NCBI RefSeq assembly: GCF_025244705.1
Contig: NZ_CP104207.1
Location: 3,286,001 to 3,350,000, forward strand
Source: Sphingopyxis sp. PET50
Lineage (GTDB): Bacteria; Pseudomonadota; Alphaproteobacteria; Sphingomonadales; Sphingomonadaceae
Direction: 5' to 3'
DNA length: 64,000 bases
Below, piece by piece: positions 17,832 to 26,911 of the stretch. Numbering within the stretch: the stretch's first letter is position 1; each line of letters starts with the position of its first letter. A program made the position numbers and the translations under genes. Under the pieces are notes generated by a model. It saw nothing but the letters and a program-made list of their open reading frames with translations. It had not been told where the DNA came from and did no database searches.

Positions 17832-18307
17832 CTAGGCCGAGCCGTACGGCGGCCGTTCCTTTTCGAAGCCGTGCATGCCGAACCACCATTGGACCGCGAT
17901 GATCGCTCCCTTGGCCGCAGCTGGAGCAGGGCGATCATCAGGCCGATCATCATCGGCAGGATGATGGCGGCGGCGGCGGCGGTCGAAAGCCGGGCGTCCT
18001 TGATCAGCGCGATGATGACCGGCGCCATGATATGGCCGGTCAGCAGGATCGACACATAGGCCGGAAAATCGTCGGCCTGCTGGTGCGTCCAGTCCTGCGC
18101 GCAGGACGGGCAATGCGCCACCGGTTTCAGATAGCGCCGGAACAGCTTTGCCTCGCCGCATCGCGGGCAACGGCCGCGCGCGCCGCGGAACATCGCCTCC
18201 CACGCGCTGGCGGGGAGGGCGACGGGCGAAGGAGATTCGGGGACGAAGCCGTCAACCGGCGTCGCTGCCGACTCCGATGCCACCGCGCCTGTCATGCCAT
18301 CCTGCAT
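17832..18307 (-). CDS. DUF983 family membrane protein, frameshifted
   Basis: An N-terminal zinc-finger-like pair (CPRCGEAKLF, then CPSCAQDW) is followed by two hydrophobic helices (AYVSILLTGHIMAPVIIALI and AAAAAIILPMMIGLMIALL), the DUF983 layout. In other alphaproteobacteria this family sits near cytochrome oxidase genes; its role is unsettled. The frame breaks at 17912-17922. Restoring GCCGGC (coding CAGCTGCCGGCCAAG) gives LQLPAKGAIIAVQWWFGMHG and a natural C-terminus at 17832. It is divergent from nhaP across a repeat-filled gap. Confidence 0.82.
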
Positions 18308-18411
18308 GGATGCGCCTTAGCGGCGCAGCCTGGCGGAGGGAAGCAAAGCCTTGGGCAGATATCAGGTCGGTTCGGATTTCGGGCACGCCGCTCTCGCGCG
18401 TGCTGCCAAAT

Positions 18412-18550
18412 CTCCCCTCCCGCAGGCGGGAGGGGTCGAGGGTGGGCAGCGAAGCCACAGGCTCGCTTCCGAACGGTCGGCCTTGCCCACCCCGCTGCGA
18501 CTAACGAGCAAGCTCGTAAGTCTCGCTGCCCCTCCCGCCTGCGGGAGGGG
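18412..18550. repeat. Inverted repeat, CCCCTCCCGCAGGCGGGAGG variant
   Basis: Arms CCCCTCCCGCAGGCGGGAGG and CCCCTCCCGCCTGCGGGAGG, with an inner AACGAGCAAGCTCGTAAG like that at 17576-17700. It lies in the 18308-18650 gap between DUF983 and nhaP; no gene is supported there. Confidence 0.65.
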
Positions 18551-18650
18551 CCATCGACGCGCTTCACCCACGGTGGCGGGTTGACCTGGACGGTCAAGGT
18601 CCTTCAAGGGGACATCTCGCCCGCTCCGCTCCTTCATCCGGATACGCGCC

Positions 18651-20278
18651 TTGGAAAGCATCACCATCATCCTGCTGCTGCTGCTCGCGGTCATCGTGAG
18701 CGGCATCGTGTCGCGGGTGATTCCGCTGCCGTTGCCGCGCCCGCTGTTCCAGATCGCGCTGGGCGCGGCGATCGGTCTGGTCGCCGACTGGCGCGTGACG
18801 CTCGACCCCGAAATCTTCTTTCTGCTGTTCCTGCCGCCGCTGCTCTTCCTCGACGGCTGGCGCATCCCGCGCGAGGAATTGTTCAAGGACGGCAAGACCG
18901 TGCTCGAGCTCGCGCTCGGGCTGGTCGTCTTCACCGTCGTCGGCATGGGTTTGTTCATCCACTGGATGATCCCGTCGATGCCGCTTGCCATCGCCTTCGC
19001 GCTCGCCGCGGTGGTGTCGCCGACCGATCCGATTGCGGTGTCGGCGATCGCGCAGCGCGTGCCGATCCCGAAGCGGATGATGCACATTCTGGAGGGCGAA
19101 TCGCTGCTCAACGACGCGTCGGGCCTCGTCTGCCTGCGCTTCGCGATCGCGGCGGCGCTCACCGGCACCTTCTCGATTCAGGACGCCGCGCTCAACTTCC
19201 TGTGGGTCGCGCTGGGCGGCATCGCGGTCGGCGTCGGCGTGACCTGGGCGGTGTCGCGCGCCAAAAGCTGGGTTTCGCGCCATTATGGCGAGGATGGCGG
19301 GGCGCAGATCCTGATCAGCCTGCTCATCCCCTTCGGCTCCTATCTCGCCGCCGAACATCTCCATTGTTCGGGCATCCTGGCCGCGGTCGCCGCCGGGCTG
19401 ACGATGGGGTTCGTGGAGACCACCGGCGACATCGCCGGGGCGACCCGGATCCGGCGCAATACGGTGTGGGACACGATCCAGTTCGCCGCCAACGGCATCA
19501 TCTTCGTCCTGCTGGGAGAGCAGCTTCCCGCGATCCTCTCAGGCGCCGCCGAAACGGTGCGGCTGACGGGCCATCACGAGCCCTGGTGGCTCGGCATCTA
19601 TATCCTGGCCATCAGCTTGGGCCTCGCGGCACTGCGCTTCCTCTGGGTATGGGTGTCGTTCCGCCTCACCCTGTTCCGGGCCGGCGACTGGCGGACGACG
19701 CCGAACTGGCGGATCGTGGGAGCGATGTCCTTGCCGGCGTGCGCGGCGCGATCACGCTCGCCGGCGTGCTGACGCTGCCGCTCGCCATGACCGACGGCAG
19801 CGCCTTTCCGGCGCGCGATCTCGCCATCTTCCTCGCCATGGGCGTGATCATCCTGTCGCTCATCGCGGCAAGCCTCGGCCTTCCGCTGCTGCTGCGCGGA
19901 CTCGAGATGCCGCCCGAACCCTCCTACCTTGCCGAAGAGGACAAGGCCCGCGTGGCCGCCGCCGAGGCGGCGATCGCCGCGATCGAGCGCGACGGGCACG
20001 GCATGGCCGAAGGCAAGGCCGACGCCGACCTTTATGTCACCGCGGCGGCGCGGATCATGGACCTCTACCGGCAACGGATCGAGAGCCGCGAGGGCGGCGT
20101 GGAAGCCCGCGCGGCGACCGCGAGGATCGAGCGCATCGAACGCGACCTTCGGCTGGCCGCGCTCAAGGCTGAACGCGATGCGATATTCGGCATGGCGCGC
20201 AGCGGGACGCTGGGGAGCGAAGCGGCGCGCAAGCTGGTGCGCGAGATCGACCTGATGGAGGCGCGCTATACCGGGTGA
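18651..20278 (+). CDS. NhaP-type Na+/H+ (monovalent cation/H+) antiporter, frameshifted
   Basis: A CPA1 antiporter with about 12 membrane helices; the ion-site segments VVSPTDPIAVSAIAQRVPI and EGESLLNDASGLVCLRFAIA are typical. A C-terminal cytoplasmic helical domain (about 110 residues, rich in Ala, Glu and Arg) follows the last helix. The frame breaks at 19731-19738. Adding one G before the GCCGGC there (TTGGCCGGC) restores WRIVGAMSLAGVRGAITLAG. The start codon is TTG at 18651 (MESITIILLLLLAVIVSG). It would exchange Na+ or K+ for protons across the inner membrane; ion selectivity cannot be read from sequence. Confidence 0.88.
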
Positions 20279-20302
20279 GACCCGGGCGACGGGAGGGCCG
20301 CT

Positions 20303-23062
20303 CTAGGCTGCCACCGCCTCCTCGCTGCGGCTCCCCGCCGCCTCCAGCAGCCGCTTCTCCAGCGACTTCACCCGCGACGCGCTGTCGATCTTGTCGCCGA
20401 GCAGGTCGGTCACATAGAAGGTGTCGACCGCGCGTTCGCCATAGGTGGCGACGTGCGCCGAATGCACCGTCACCTTCGACTGGAAGAGCGCATAGGCGAG
20501 CTGGTTGAGGAGCGCGGGGCGGTCCTGCGCGTTGACTTCGATCACGGTGAAGCGGTTCGACGCCTTGTTGTCGATGAAGACGCTGGGGGCGATGCGGAAG
20601 GCCTCGGCGCGCGTGCGGGGGAGGGCGCGCGCCTCGAGCTTGGGCAACAATTTCTGGCGGTTGGCGAGCGCGTCCTCGATCGCGCGGGTCAGCCGGCCGA
20701 TCTGGCCCGCCTCCGCGAAGGGCTGGCCGAGCGGGTCCTGGACGAGGAAATTGTCGAGCGCGAGCCCGTCGCGCGTCGTGTGGATGCGCGCGTCGATGAT
20801 GTTGCCGCCGGCCAGGTGGATGCCGCCGGCGATGCGATAGAAAAGCCCGGGGTGGTCGGCGGCGAGCACCATGACGAGCGTCGCGCCGCGATCGTCGTCG
20901 GGCACCGCGGCGATGTGGAGCGGGCTGGTGCCCGCGGCCTGCATATGGGTGAGGTTGGCGGCGATGACCTCGACCGGTTCGGCGATCCAGTAGCTTTCGG
21001 GGAGGCGCTGCGCGAGCCGGGTGAACGCCTTCTCGTCGAGGCCGAGCAGCGCCTGCGCATCCTCTTTCTTCGCAGCGATCCGCGCCTCGCGGTTCTTCTG
21101 CTTGTGGCCGAGGCGGAGCACCTCCTCGGCCGCGTCGAAGAGTTCGGTGAGCAATTGCCGTTTCCAGCTGTTCCATACGCCGGGGCCGACGGCGCGGATG
21201 TCGACGACGGTGAGCACGAGGAGCAGGCGCAGGCGCTCGGGGCTCTGCACGATCTGGGCGAAGTCGAGGATCGTCTTGAAATCGGCGAGGTCGCGCTTGA
21301 AGGCGGTCGCCGACATGAGGAGGTGATAGCGCACGAGCCACGAGACGGTCTCGGTCTCCGCCGCGCTGAGCCCCAGCCGCGGGCAGACGCGCAGCGCGAG
21401 TTCGGCGCCAAGCACGCTGTGGTCGCCGCCGCGGCCCTTGGCGATGTCGTGCAGCAGCACCGCGACATAGATGACCCGGCGCGAATGAATCTGGCCCATG
21501 ATCGCGGTCGACAGCGGATGATCGTCCTTCAGCCGGTCCTGCTCGATATCCGAGAGGAGGCCGATGGCGCGGATGGTGTGCTCATCGACGGTGTAGTGAT
21601 GATACATGTCGAACTGCATCTGCGCGACGACGCGGCCGAAATCGGGCACGAAGCGTCCGAACACCCCGGCCTCGTTCATCCAGCGCAGCACGGTTTCGGG
21701 ATCGCGCGGCGAGGTGAGCACGTCGAGGAACAGTTCGTTGGCGCGCGGCTGGCGGCGCACCCCCTGCGTCTCGATCAGTTTCGCGTCGTGGCGCGCCTGG
21801 CGCATCGCGAGCGGGTGGATTTCGAGACCGTGCTTGTCGGCGAGCGCAAAGATTTCGATGAGGCGTACCGGGTCGCGCTGGAAAAAATCGTCCGACGGCA
21901 GCGCGAGCCGGCCGCGGTCGAGGACGAAGCCGTGGAGCTTGCCGGGCCGCCGCCGGATCGTCGGCAGGAAGCGCCGCCCGCGCGCCGCCATCTGGTCGTC
22001 GAGATGCGCGAGGAAAGTGCCGGTGACGTCGCCGACGCTTTTCACATGGAGGAAATAGAGCTGCATGAAGCGCTCGACCGAGCTTTTGCCCGGGCGGTCG
22101 GCGAAATGCATGCGCGCCGCGATCTCGCGCTGGAAATCGAAGGTCAGCCGGTCCTCGGCGCGGCCCGCCAGCGTGTGGAGGTGGCAGCGCACCGCGAGCA
22201 GGAAATTCTCGGCGCGCGCGAATTGCCGAAGCTCGCGGGTCGAGAGCAGGCCGGCGCCGACCAGCTCGGGCACGGTGCGCACGCGGTGGATGAACTTGCC
22301 GATCCAGAACAGCGTGTGGAGGTCGCGGAGGCCGCCCTTGCCTTCCTTCACATTGGGTTCGACGACGTAGCGCGAATCGCCCATGCGCTTGTGTCGCTCG
22401 TCGCGTTCGGCGAGCTTTTCTGCTACGAAGGCGCGCGCATTGCCCGCGACGACCTCGGCATCGAAGCGCGCCGACGCCTGGTCGTAGAGGGTACGGTCGC
22501 CCCAGATGAAGCGCCCTTCGAGCAGCGCGGTGCGGATGGTGAGATCGTCCTTCGCGGCGCGGACCATCTCGTCGAGCGAGCGGCTGCTGTGCCCGACCTT
22601 CAGCCCGAGGTCCCACAAGGTATAGAGCTGCGCCTCGATCACCTGTTCGGTCCAGCTCGTCTGCTTGAACGGGGTCAGAAAGCCGATGTCGATGTCGCTG
22701 AACGGCGCCATTTCGGCGCGGCCGTACCCGCCGACCGCGATGATCGTGATGCGCTCCCCCGCCGAGCGATTGCCCGCGGGATAAAGATGATCGACGGTGA
22801 AGTCGTACGAGAGGCGGATGATCTGGTCGATCAGGAAGGCGGTCGCCTGCGCCGCGACCAGTCCGTCCGACGGCTTGGCGAGCAGGCGGCGGCCGATCTC
22901 GGCCCGGCCCTGTTCGAGCGCGCCCTTGAGCAGGTCGACGAGCGCGCGGCGGCGCTTGCCCGGATCGCCCGTCTCGGTCGCGACGGCTTCGAGCCGTTCG
23001 GCTAGCGCGCGGCGGTCGATGATCGCGCGGCGGTCGTCGAGATGGGCGAAGATATCGCTCAT
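20303..23062 (-). CDS. glnD: Bifunctional uridylyltransferase/uridylyl-removing enzyme GlnD
   Basis: An intact protein of 919 residues. The N-terminal nucleotidyltransferase carries IAVGGYGRAEMAPFSDIDIG (GG with two Asp residues), the middle HD domain carries YVAVLLHDIAKGRGGDHS, and two C-terminal ACT domains follow (LVMVLAADHPGLFYRIAGGI and FTVIEVNAQDRPALLNQLAY). It uridylylates and de-uridylylates PII proteins according to glutamine level, controlling nitrogen assimilation. Its ATG overlaps the mutS stop (ATGA at 23059-23062), so the two form an operon. The start at 23062 fits family length; the long upstream extension is the mutS shadow. Confidence 0.95.
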   Translation of the reverse strand: MSDIFAHLDDRRAIIDRRALAERLEAVATETGDPGKRRRALVDLLKGALEQGRAEIGRRLLAKPSDGLVAAQATAFLIDQIIRLSYDFTVDHLYPAGNRSAGERITIIAVGGYGRAEMAPFSDIDIGFLTPFKQTSWTEQVIEAQLYTLWDLGLKVGHSSRSLDEMVRAAKDDLTIRTALLEGRFIWGDRTLYDQASARFDAEVVAGNARAFVAEKLAERDERHKRMGDSRYVVEPNVKEGKGGLRDLHTLFWIGKFIHRVRTVPELVGAGLLSTRELRQFARAENFLLAVRCHLHTLAGRAEDRLTFDFQREIAARMHFADRPGKSSVERFMQLYFLHVKSVGDVTGTFLAHLDDQMAARGRRFLPTIRRRPGKLHGFVLDRGRLALPSDDFFQRDPVRLIEIFALADKHGLEIHPLAMRQARHDAKLIETQGVRRQPRANELFLDVLTSPRDPETVLRWMNEAGVFGRFVPDFGRVVAQMQFDMYHHYTVDEHTIRAIGLLSDIEQDRLKDDHPLSTAIMGQIHSRRVIYVAVLLHDIAKGRGGDHSVLGAELALRVCPRLGLSAAETETVSWLVRYHLLMSATAFKRDLADFKTILDFAQIVQSPERLRLLLVLTVVDIRAVGPGVWNSWKRQLLTELFDAAEEVLRLGHKQKNREARIAAKKEDAQALLGLDEKAFTRLAQRLPESYWIAEPVEVIAANLTHMQAAGTSPLHIAAVPDDDRGATLVMVLAADHPGLFYRIAGGIHLAGGNIIDARIHTTRDGLALDNFLVQDPLGQPFAEAGQIGRLTRAIEDALANRQKLLPKLEARALPRTRAEAFRIAPSVFIDNKASNRFTVIEVNAQDRPALLNQLAYALFQSKVTVHSAHVATYGERAVDTFYVTDLLGDKIDSASRVKSLEKRLLEAAGSRSEEAVAA

Positions 23063-25710
23063 CCCTCGCCCTCGACCGCTTTCAATCGGTAGAGCGCGTC
23101 GAGCGCCTCGCGCGGGGTGAGCGCGTCGGGATCTAGGGCGGCGAGCGCTTCGCGCAGCGCGTCCTTCGCGGGCGCGGGTTCGGCGGCGAGCGTGGCGGCG
23201 AACAGCGGCAGGTCGTCGAGCCCCGCGGCGAGGCCGCCGGTGGCCTGGCGCCCGGCTTCGAGCTTGGCGAGCACCGCTTCGGCGCGTTTCACCACCTTGG
23301 GCGGGACGCCCGCGAGGCGCGCGACCGCGAGGCCGTAGCTGCGGTCGGCGGGGCCGTCGGCGAGCTCGTGGAGGAGGACGAGGTCGCCCTGCCATTCGCG
23401 CGCGCGGACATGGTGGAGCGACAGCGCATCGAGGCTTTCGGCGAGCCGCGTGAGTTCGTGATAGTGGGTCGCGAACAGGCAGCGGCAGCGGTTCACCTCG
23501 TGCACCGCCTCGACAACCGCCCAGGCGAGTGCGAGCCCGTCATAGGTCGAGGTGCCGCGCCCGACCTCGTCGAGGATGACGAAGCTCTGCGGGGTCGCCT
23601 GCGCGAGGATCGCGGCGGTTTCGACCATTTCGACCATGAAGGTCGAACGCCCGCGCGCCAGATTGTCGCTGGCGCCGACGCGGCTGAACAGCCGGTCGAC
23701 GAGCCCGAGCCGCGCCGCGGCGGCGGGGACGAAACCGCCCGCCTGCGCGAGGACGACGATCAGCGCGTTCTGGCGCAGGAAGGTCGATTTGCCGCCCATG
23801 TTGGGGCCGGTGACGAGCCACAGCCGGTCGGTCTCCGACAGCGACACATCGTTGGGAACGAAACGTTCGCCCGCCTTTGCGAGCGCCGCCTCGACCACCG
23901 GGTGGCGGCCGCCGGTCACGTCGAGGCACGGCGCGTCGGCGAGGTCGGGGCGGCACCAATTGTGGCTCATTGCATGGTCGGCGAGCGCCGCCGCGACGTC
24001 GAGGCGCGCGAGCACGTCGCACGACGCGGCGATCGCCTCGCGCCGCGCGACGGCGGCATCGGTCAGCGCCTCCAGATGCGCGGCCTCGGCGGCGACGGCG
24101 TGGACGCCCGCCTGTGTGACGCGGCCCGCGGCTTCGTGCAGGTCGGAGGAGTTGAAGCGCACCACCCCGGCGAGCGTCTGGCGGTGGGTGAAGCCCGATT
24201 CGGGCAGCATCAGCGCGTCGGCATGCTTCGCGGGCACCTCGACATGATAGCCGAGCACGCCATTGTGGCGGATCTTGAGCGAGGCGATGCCGGTGCGGTC
24301 GCGATAGTCGGCTTCGAGCGCGGCGATCGCCTTGCGCCCGTCGCGCGCGGTTTCGCGCAGCGCGTCGAGCGCATGGTCGTAGCCTTCGGCGATATAGCCG
24401 CCCTGCGCGGCATCGACCGGCGGGGTCTCGATCAGGGCCCGCGACAGTTCGTCGACGAGCGCGCCATGGCCGTCGAGGCCGGGGAGCAGGCGCGCCAGCA
24501 AGGGCGGCAGGTCGGCGCGGCGTCCGAGCCGTTCGCGCAGGATGCGCGCGCCGCCGAGCGCGTCGCGAAGCTGGGCAAGGTCGCGCGGCCCTCCGCGCCC
24601 CGCGACGAGGCGCCCGAGCGCGCGCCCGGCATCGGGGAGCGCGCGCAGCTCGGCGCGCAGTTCGCCGCGCCACAGCGCATCGCGCGCGAGCGAATCGACG
24701 AGGTCGAGCCGGTCGAGGATCGCGCCCTTGTCGGTGAGCGGGCTCGCGAGATCGTCGGCGAGCAGCCGCGCGCCCGCGGCGGTGACGGTGCGGTCGATGG
24801 TGCCGAGCAGGCTGCCGTCGCGGCTGCCCGCCATGGTGCGCACGAGTTCGAGGCTTTCGCGCGTCGCGGCGTCGATCGCCATGCGGCCCGAGGCAAGATG
24901 GCGGACCGGCGGCTGGAGGAAGACGCCGGCGCCGGTGCCGACATGGTCGAGATAGGCGGCAATGGCGCCCATGGCGGCGATCTCGCCGCGGCTGAACTGG
25001 CCGAAGCCGTCGAGGGTCTGGACGCCGAACAGGGCTTCGAGGCGCTTCTGTCCGGCGGCGCTGGAGAAATCGCCCTGCGGGCGGCGCACGACCTGGCGCA
25101 CGCTCCACGCCGGCAAATCGCCCAGCCCTTCGCTGACCAGCAGTTCGGACGGCACGAGGCGCGCAAGTTCGGCATCAACCGCCTCGCGCGGCACCGCGAC
25201 GACCTCGAACCGCCCGGTCGAGATGTCGGCGGCGGCGATCGCGACCTCGCCCTCGCTGCCGACCTCGGCCAGTGCGGCGAGCCGGTTGGCGCTGCGCCCT
25301 TCGAGCAGGCTTTCCTCGGTCAGCGTGCCCGCTGTGACGAAGCGCACGATGGCGCGCTGGACGAGCGCCTTCGACCCGCCGCGCGCCTTGGCCTCGGCGG
25401 GGCTTTCGACCTGTTCGGCGATGGCGACGCGGTGTCCCGCCCTGATCAGCCGCGCGAGATAGGATTCGGCGGCATGGACGGGCACGCCGCACATCGGCAC
25501 CGGCTCGCCGCCATGTTCGCCGCGCGCGGTGAGCGCGATATCGAGCGTCGCCGCCGCGGCCTTGGCGTCGTCGAAGAAGAGCTCGAAGAAGTCGCCCATG
25601 CGATAGAAGAGCAGGCAGTCGCCCGCCTTTTCCTTGAGCGCCCAATATTGCGCCATCATCGGCGTGGGGGCGGAAGGCCTGTTGGCCGGAAGGGCGGCGG
25701 TCGCGGACAT
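23059..25710 (-). CDS. mutS: DNA mismatch repair protein MutS
   Basis: An intact protein of about 883 residues. The mismatch-recognition Phe-X-Glu is in YRMGDFFELFFDDAK, the Walker A motif is VTGPNMGGKSTFLRQNA, Walker B is FVILDEVGRGTSTYDGLALA, and ATHYHELTRLA follows. MutS scans for mispairs and recruits MutL. I chose the ATG at 25710 (MSATAALPANRPSAPTPMMA); a longer frame exists upstream but reads through a repeat. An alternative start at MMAQYWALK would also keep the domain. It is upstream of and coupled to glnD. Confidence 0.95.
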   Translation of the reverse strand: MSATAALPANRPSAPTPMMAQYWALKEKAGDCLLFYRMGDFFELFFDDAKAAAATLDIALTARGEHGGEPVPMCGVPVHAAESYLARLIRAGHRVAIAEQVESPAEAKARGGSKALVQRAIVRFVTAGTLTEESLLEGRSANRLAALAEVGSEGEVAIAAADISTGRFEVVAVPREAVDAELARLVPSELLVSEGLGDLPAWSVRQVVRRPQGDFSSAAGQKRLEALFGVQTLDGFGQFSRGEIAAMGAIAAYLDHVGTGAGVFLQPPVRHLASGRMAIDAATRESLELVRTMAGSRDGSLLGTIDRTVTAAGARLLADDLASPLTDKGAILDRLDLVDSLARDALWRGELRAELRALPDAGRALGRLVAGRGGPRDLAQLRDALGGARILRERLGRRADLPPLLARLLPGLDGHGALVDELSRALIETPPVDAAQGGYIAEGYDHALDALRETARDGRKAIAALEADYRDRTGIASLKIRHNGVLGYHVEVPAKHADALMLPESGFTHRQTLAGVVRFNSSDLHEAAGRVTQAGVHAVAAEAAHLEALTDAAVARREAIAASCDVLARLDVAAALADHAMSHNWCRPDLADAPCLDVTGGRHPVVEAALAKAGERFVPNDVSLSETDRLWLVTGPNMGGKSTFLRQNALIVVLAQAGGFVPAAAARLGLVDRLFSRVGASDNLARGRSTFMVEMVETAAILAQATPQSFVILDEVGRGTSTYDGLALAWAVVEAVHEVNRCRCLFATHYHELTRLAESLDALSLHHVRAREWQGDLVLLHELADGPADRSYGLAVARLAGVPPKVVKRAEAVLAKLEAGRQATGGLAAGLDDLPLFAATLAAEPAPAKDALREALAALDPDALTPREALDALYRLKAVEGEG

Positions 25711-25793
25711 CGCGCCCTGCTTAGTGATTGGGGGGCACATGGCAAGCTGCGGGTGGCGAATGTCGGCTTTGGCGTGGGAGGCGGCGCTTAGAA

Positions 25794-25931
25794 ATCCTCC
25801 CTGTCGCGAAGCGACGGGGAGGGGGACCGTTCGCGAAGCGAATGGTGGAGGGGCCAGCAACGTCGCATTCTTGCCCCGCCGTCAGCGGCCGCGCCACTGC
25901 CACCTTCCCATGGCTGCGCCACAGGGAGGAT
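25794..25931. repeat. Diverged inverted repeat, TCCTCCCTGTCGCGAAGCGA family
   Basis: The left arm is TCCTCCCTGTCGCGAAGCGA then GGGGAGGGGGACCG and a GTTCGCGAAGCGAATGGTGG hairpin; the right arm ends GGCTGCGCCACAGGGAGGAT. A sister copy lies at 58203-58340. It fills the mutS upstream gap. Confidence 0.6.
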
Positions 25932-26011
25932 ATGGAGACTGCTCCCACCCGTTATCCGTCATCACATCGGCGACGATAGCGAACGACTGAAATGGGGTGG
26001 AGAGCGGATGT

Positions 26012-26492
26012 TCAGAACGACCGCTCGCTCCCGTTGCCGAGGTGCAGTTGTCCCTCGCGCACGGTAAACCAGCAAGACAGGCCGTCACGCCGATCAACGA
26101 AATGCCATCGCGGCTGGCCATCGGTCGTTGAGAACGAGAGAAATCGCATATCGTTGTCGGTCGTGATCGCGACTTCGGGCAGGATACCAAATAGATCACA
26201 TCGCGCAATTCGCGCATCACGCAACATATTGAGCGCGGGTTCCCATAACTCTTGTTCGCTCCAGCTCCCACATCTGATGGCGGTTCGATCCTCGATACGC
26301 CAACTCCATTCGACTCCGAATGATACTTCGCCGTGGGGATTGCTTAGCCGAGCCGTCCCGCTTGGTGACGGGAGTCAGTTTGCCACACTCGATAAAAATC
26401 GCCGAACCATGTCCACGCCAGATGTGGCTGATTGGCAAGCCGGTTAGCGAGTTAGCGAAAGCGGGAAAGGCTTCGGTGGGTTTCATAGTCAA
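26012..26492 (-). CDS. Hypothetical protein, frameshifted, locally low GC
   Basis: Not recognised. The first part reads MTMKPTEAFPAFANSLTGLP and IWRGHGSAIFIECGKL; the second, in another frame, reads FGVEWSWRIEDRTAIRCGSW and ends LHLGNGSERSF. Restoring GCCGGC at 26342-26348 (written GCTTAGC on the plus strand) joins them as RDGSAGNPHGEVSFGVEWSW, giving about 159 residues. There is no signal peptide or membrane helix. Tryptophan content is high and base composition is clearly lower in GC than neighbouring genes, which suggests recent transfer. It lies alone between two repeats. Confidence 0.6.
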
Positions 26493-26576
26493 CGGTCTTA
26501 GCGGCCGCCGACAACGTCCGCTACCGGTCGTCTGCTGACGTCCCGCTAGCGCGATGCCGAGAGGTCCGGCTATTTT

Positions 26577-26718
26577 GTTTCACGCAAAGGCACGAAGATG
26601 TAGCGCTGACCGTGAAGCGGCTTCTTCCTTCGACGCTGCGGCATGACGCACCGATGATGGAAAGGCGACCTTGCGGTCGCAGGCTCGCCTCTTCGTGCCT
26701 TTGCGCCTTTGCGTGAAA
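26577..26718. repeat. Long palindrome, TTTCACGCAAAGGCACGAAG family
   Basis: TTTCACGCAAAGGCACGAAG faces CTTCGTGCCTTTGCGCCTTT and GCGTGAAA at the far end. A relative of 9032-9180 and 55781-55931. The rest of 26493-26911 contains no gene I can support. Confidence 0.65.
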
Positions 26719-26911
26719 TATATTTCGCTGACGCCGAAGAAGAAGGCCACGGATCAAGTCCGGAGCGATGACCAAATGTGGCGAGCCGACGGTCAAAAGC
26801 TGACTCGGACGTCAGATTGCCCAACATTGGCGGTACCAATCGCCGCAGGGTGACGCTAGGGATCAGCGCAATGGGCGCGCGTCTGTGGAATCGAACTGAG
26901 GGGACAAATCA

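Noticed and set aside
20303..25860. Long open frames antisense to glnD and mutS
   Set aside because: High GC keeps the complementary frames open; they are Arg/Ala-rich, without domains, and opposite clearly conserved genes.
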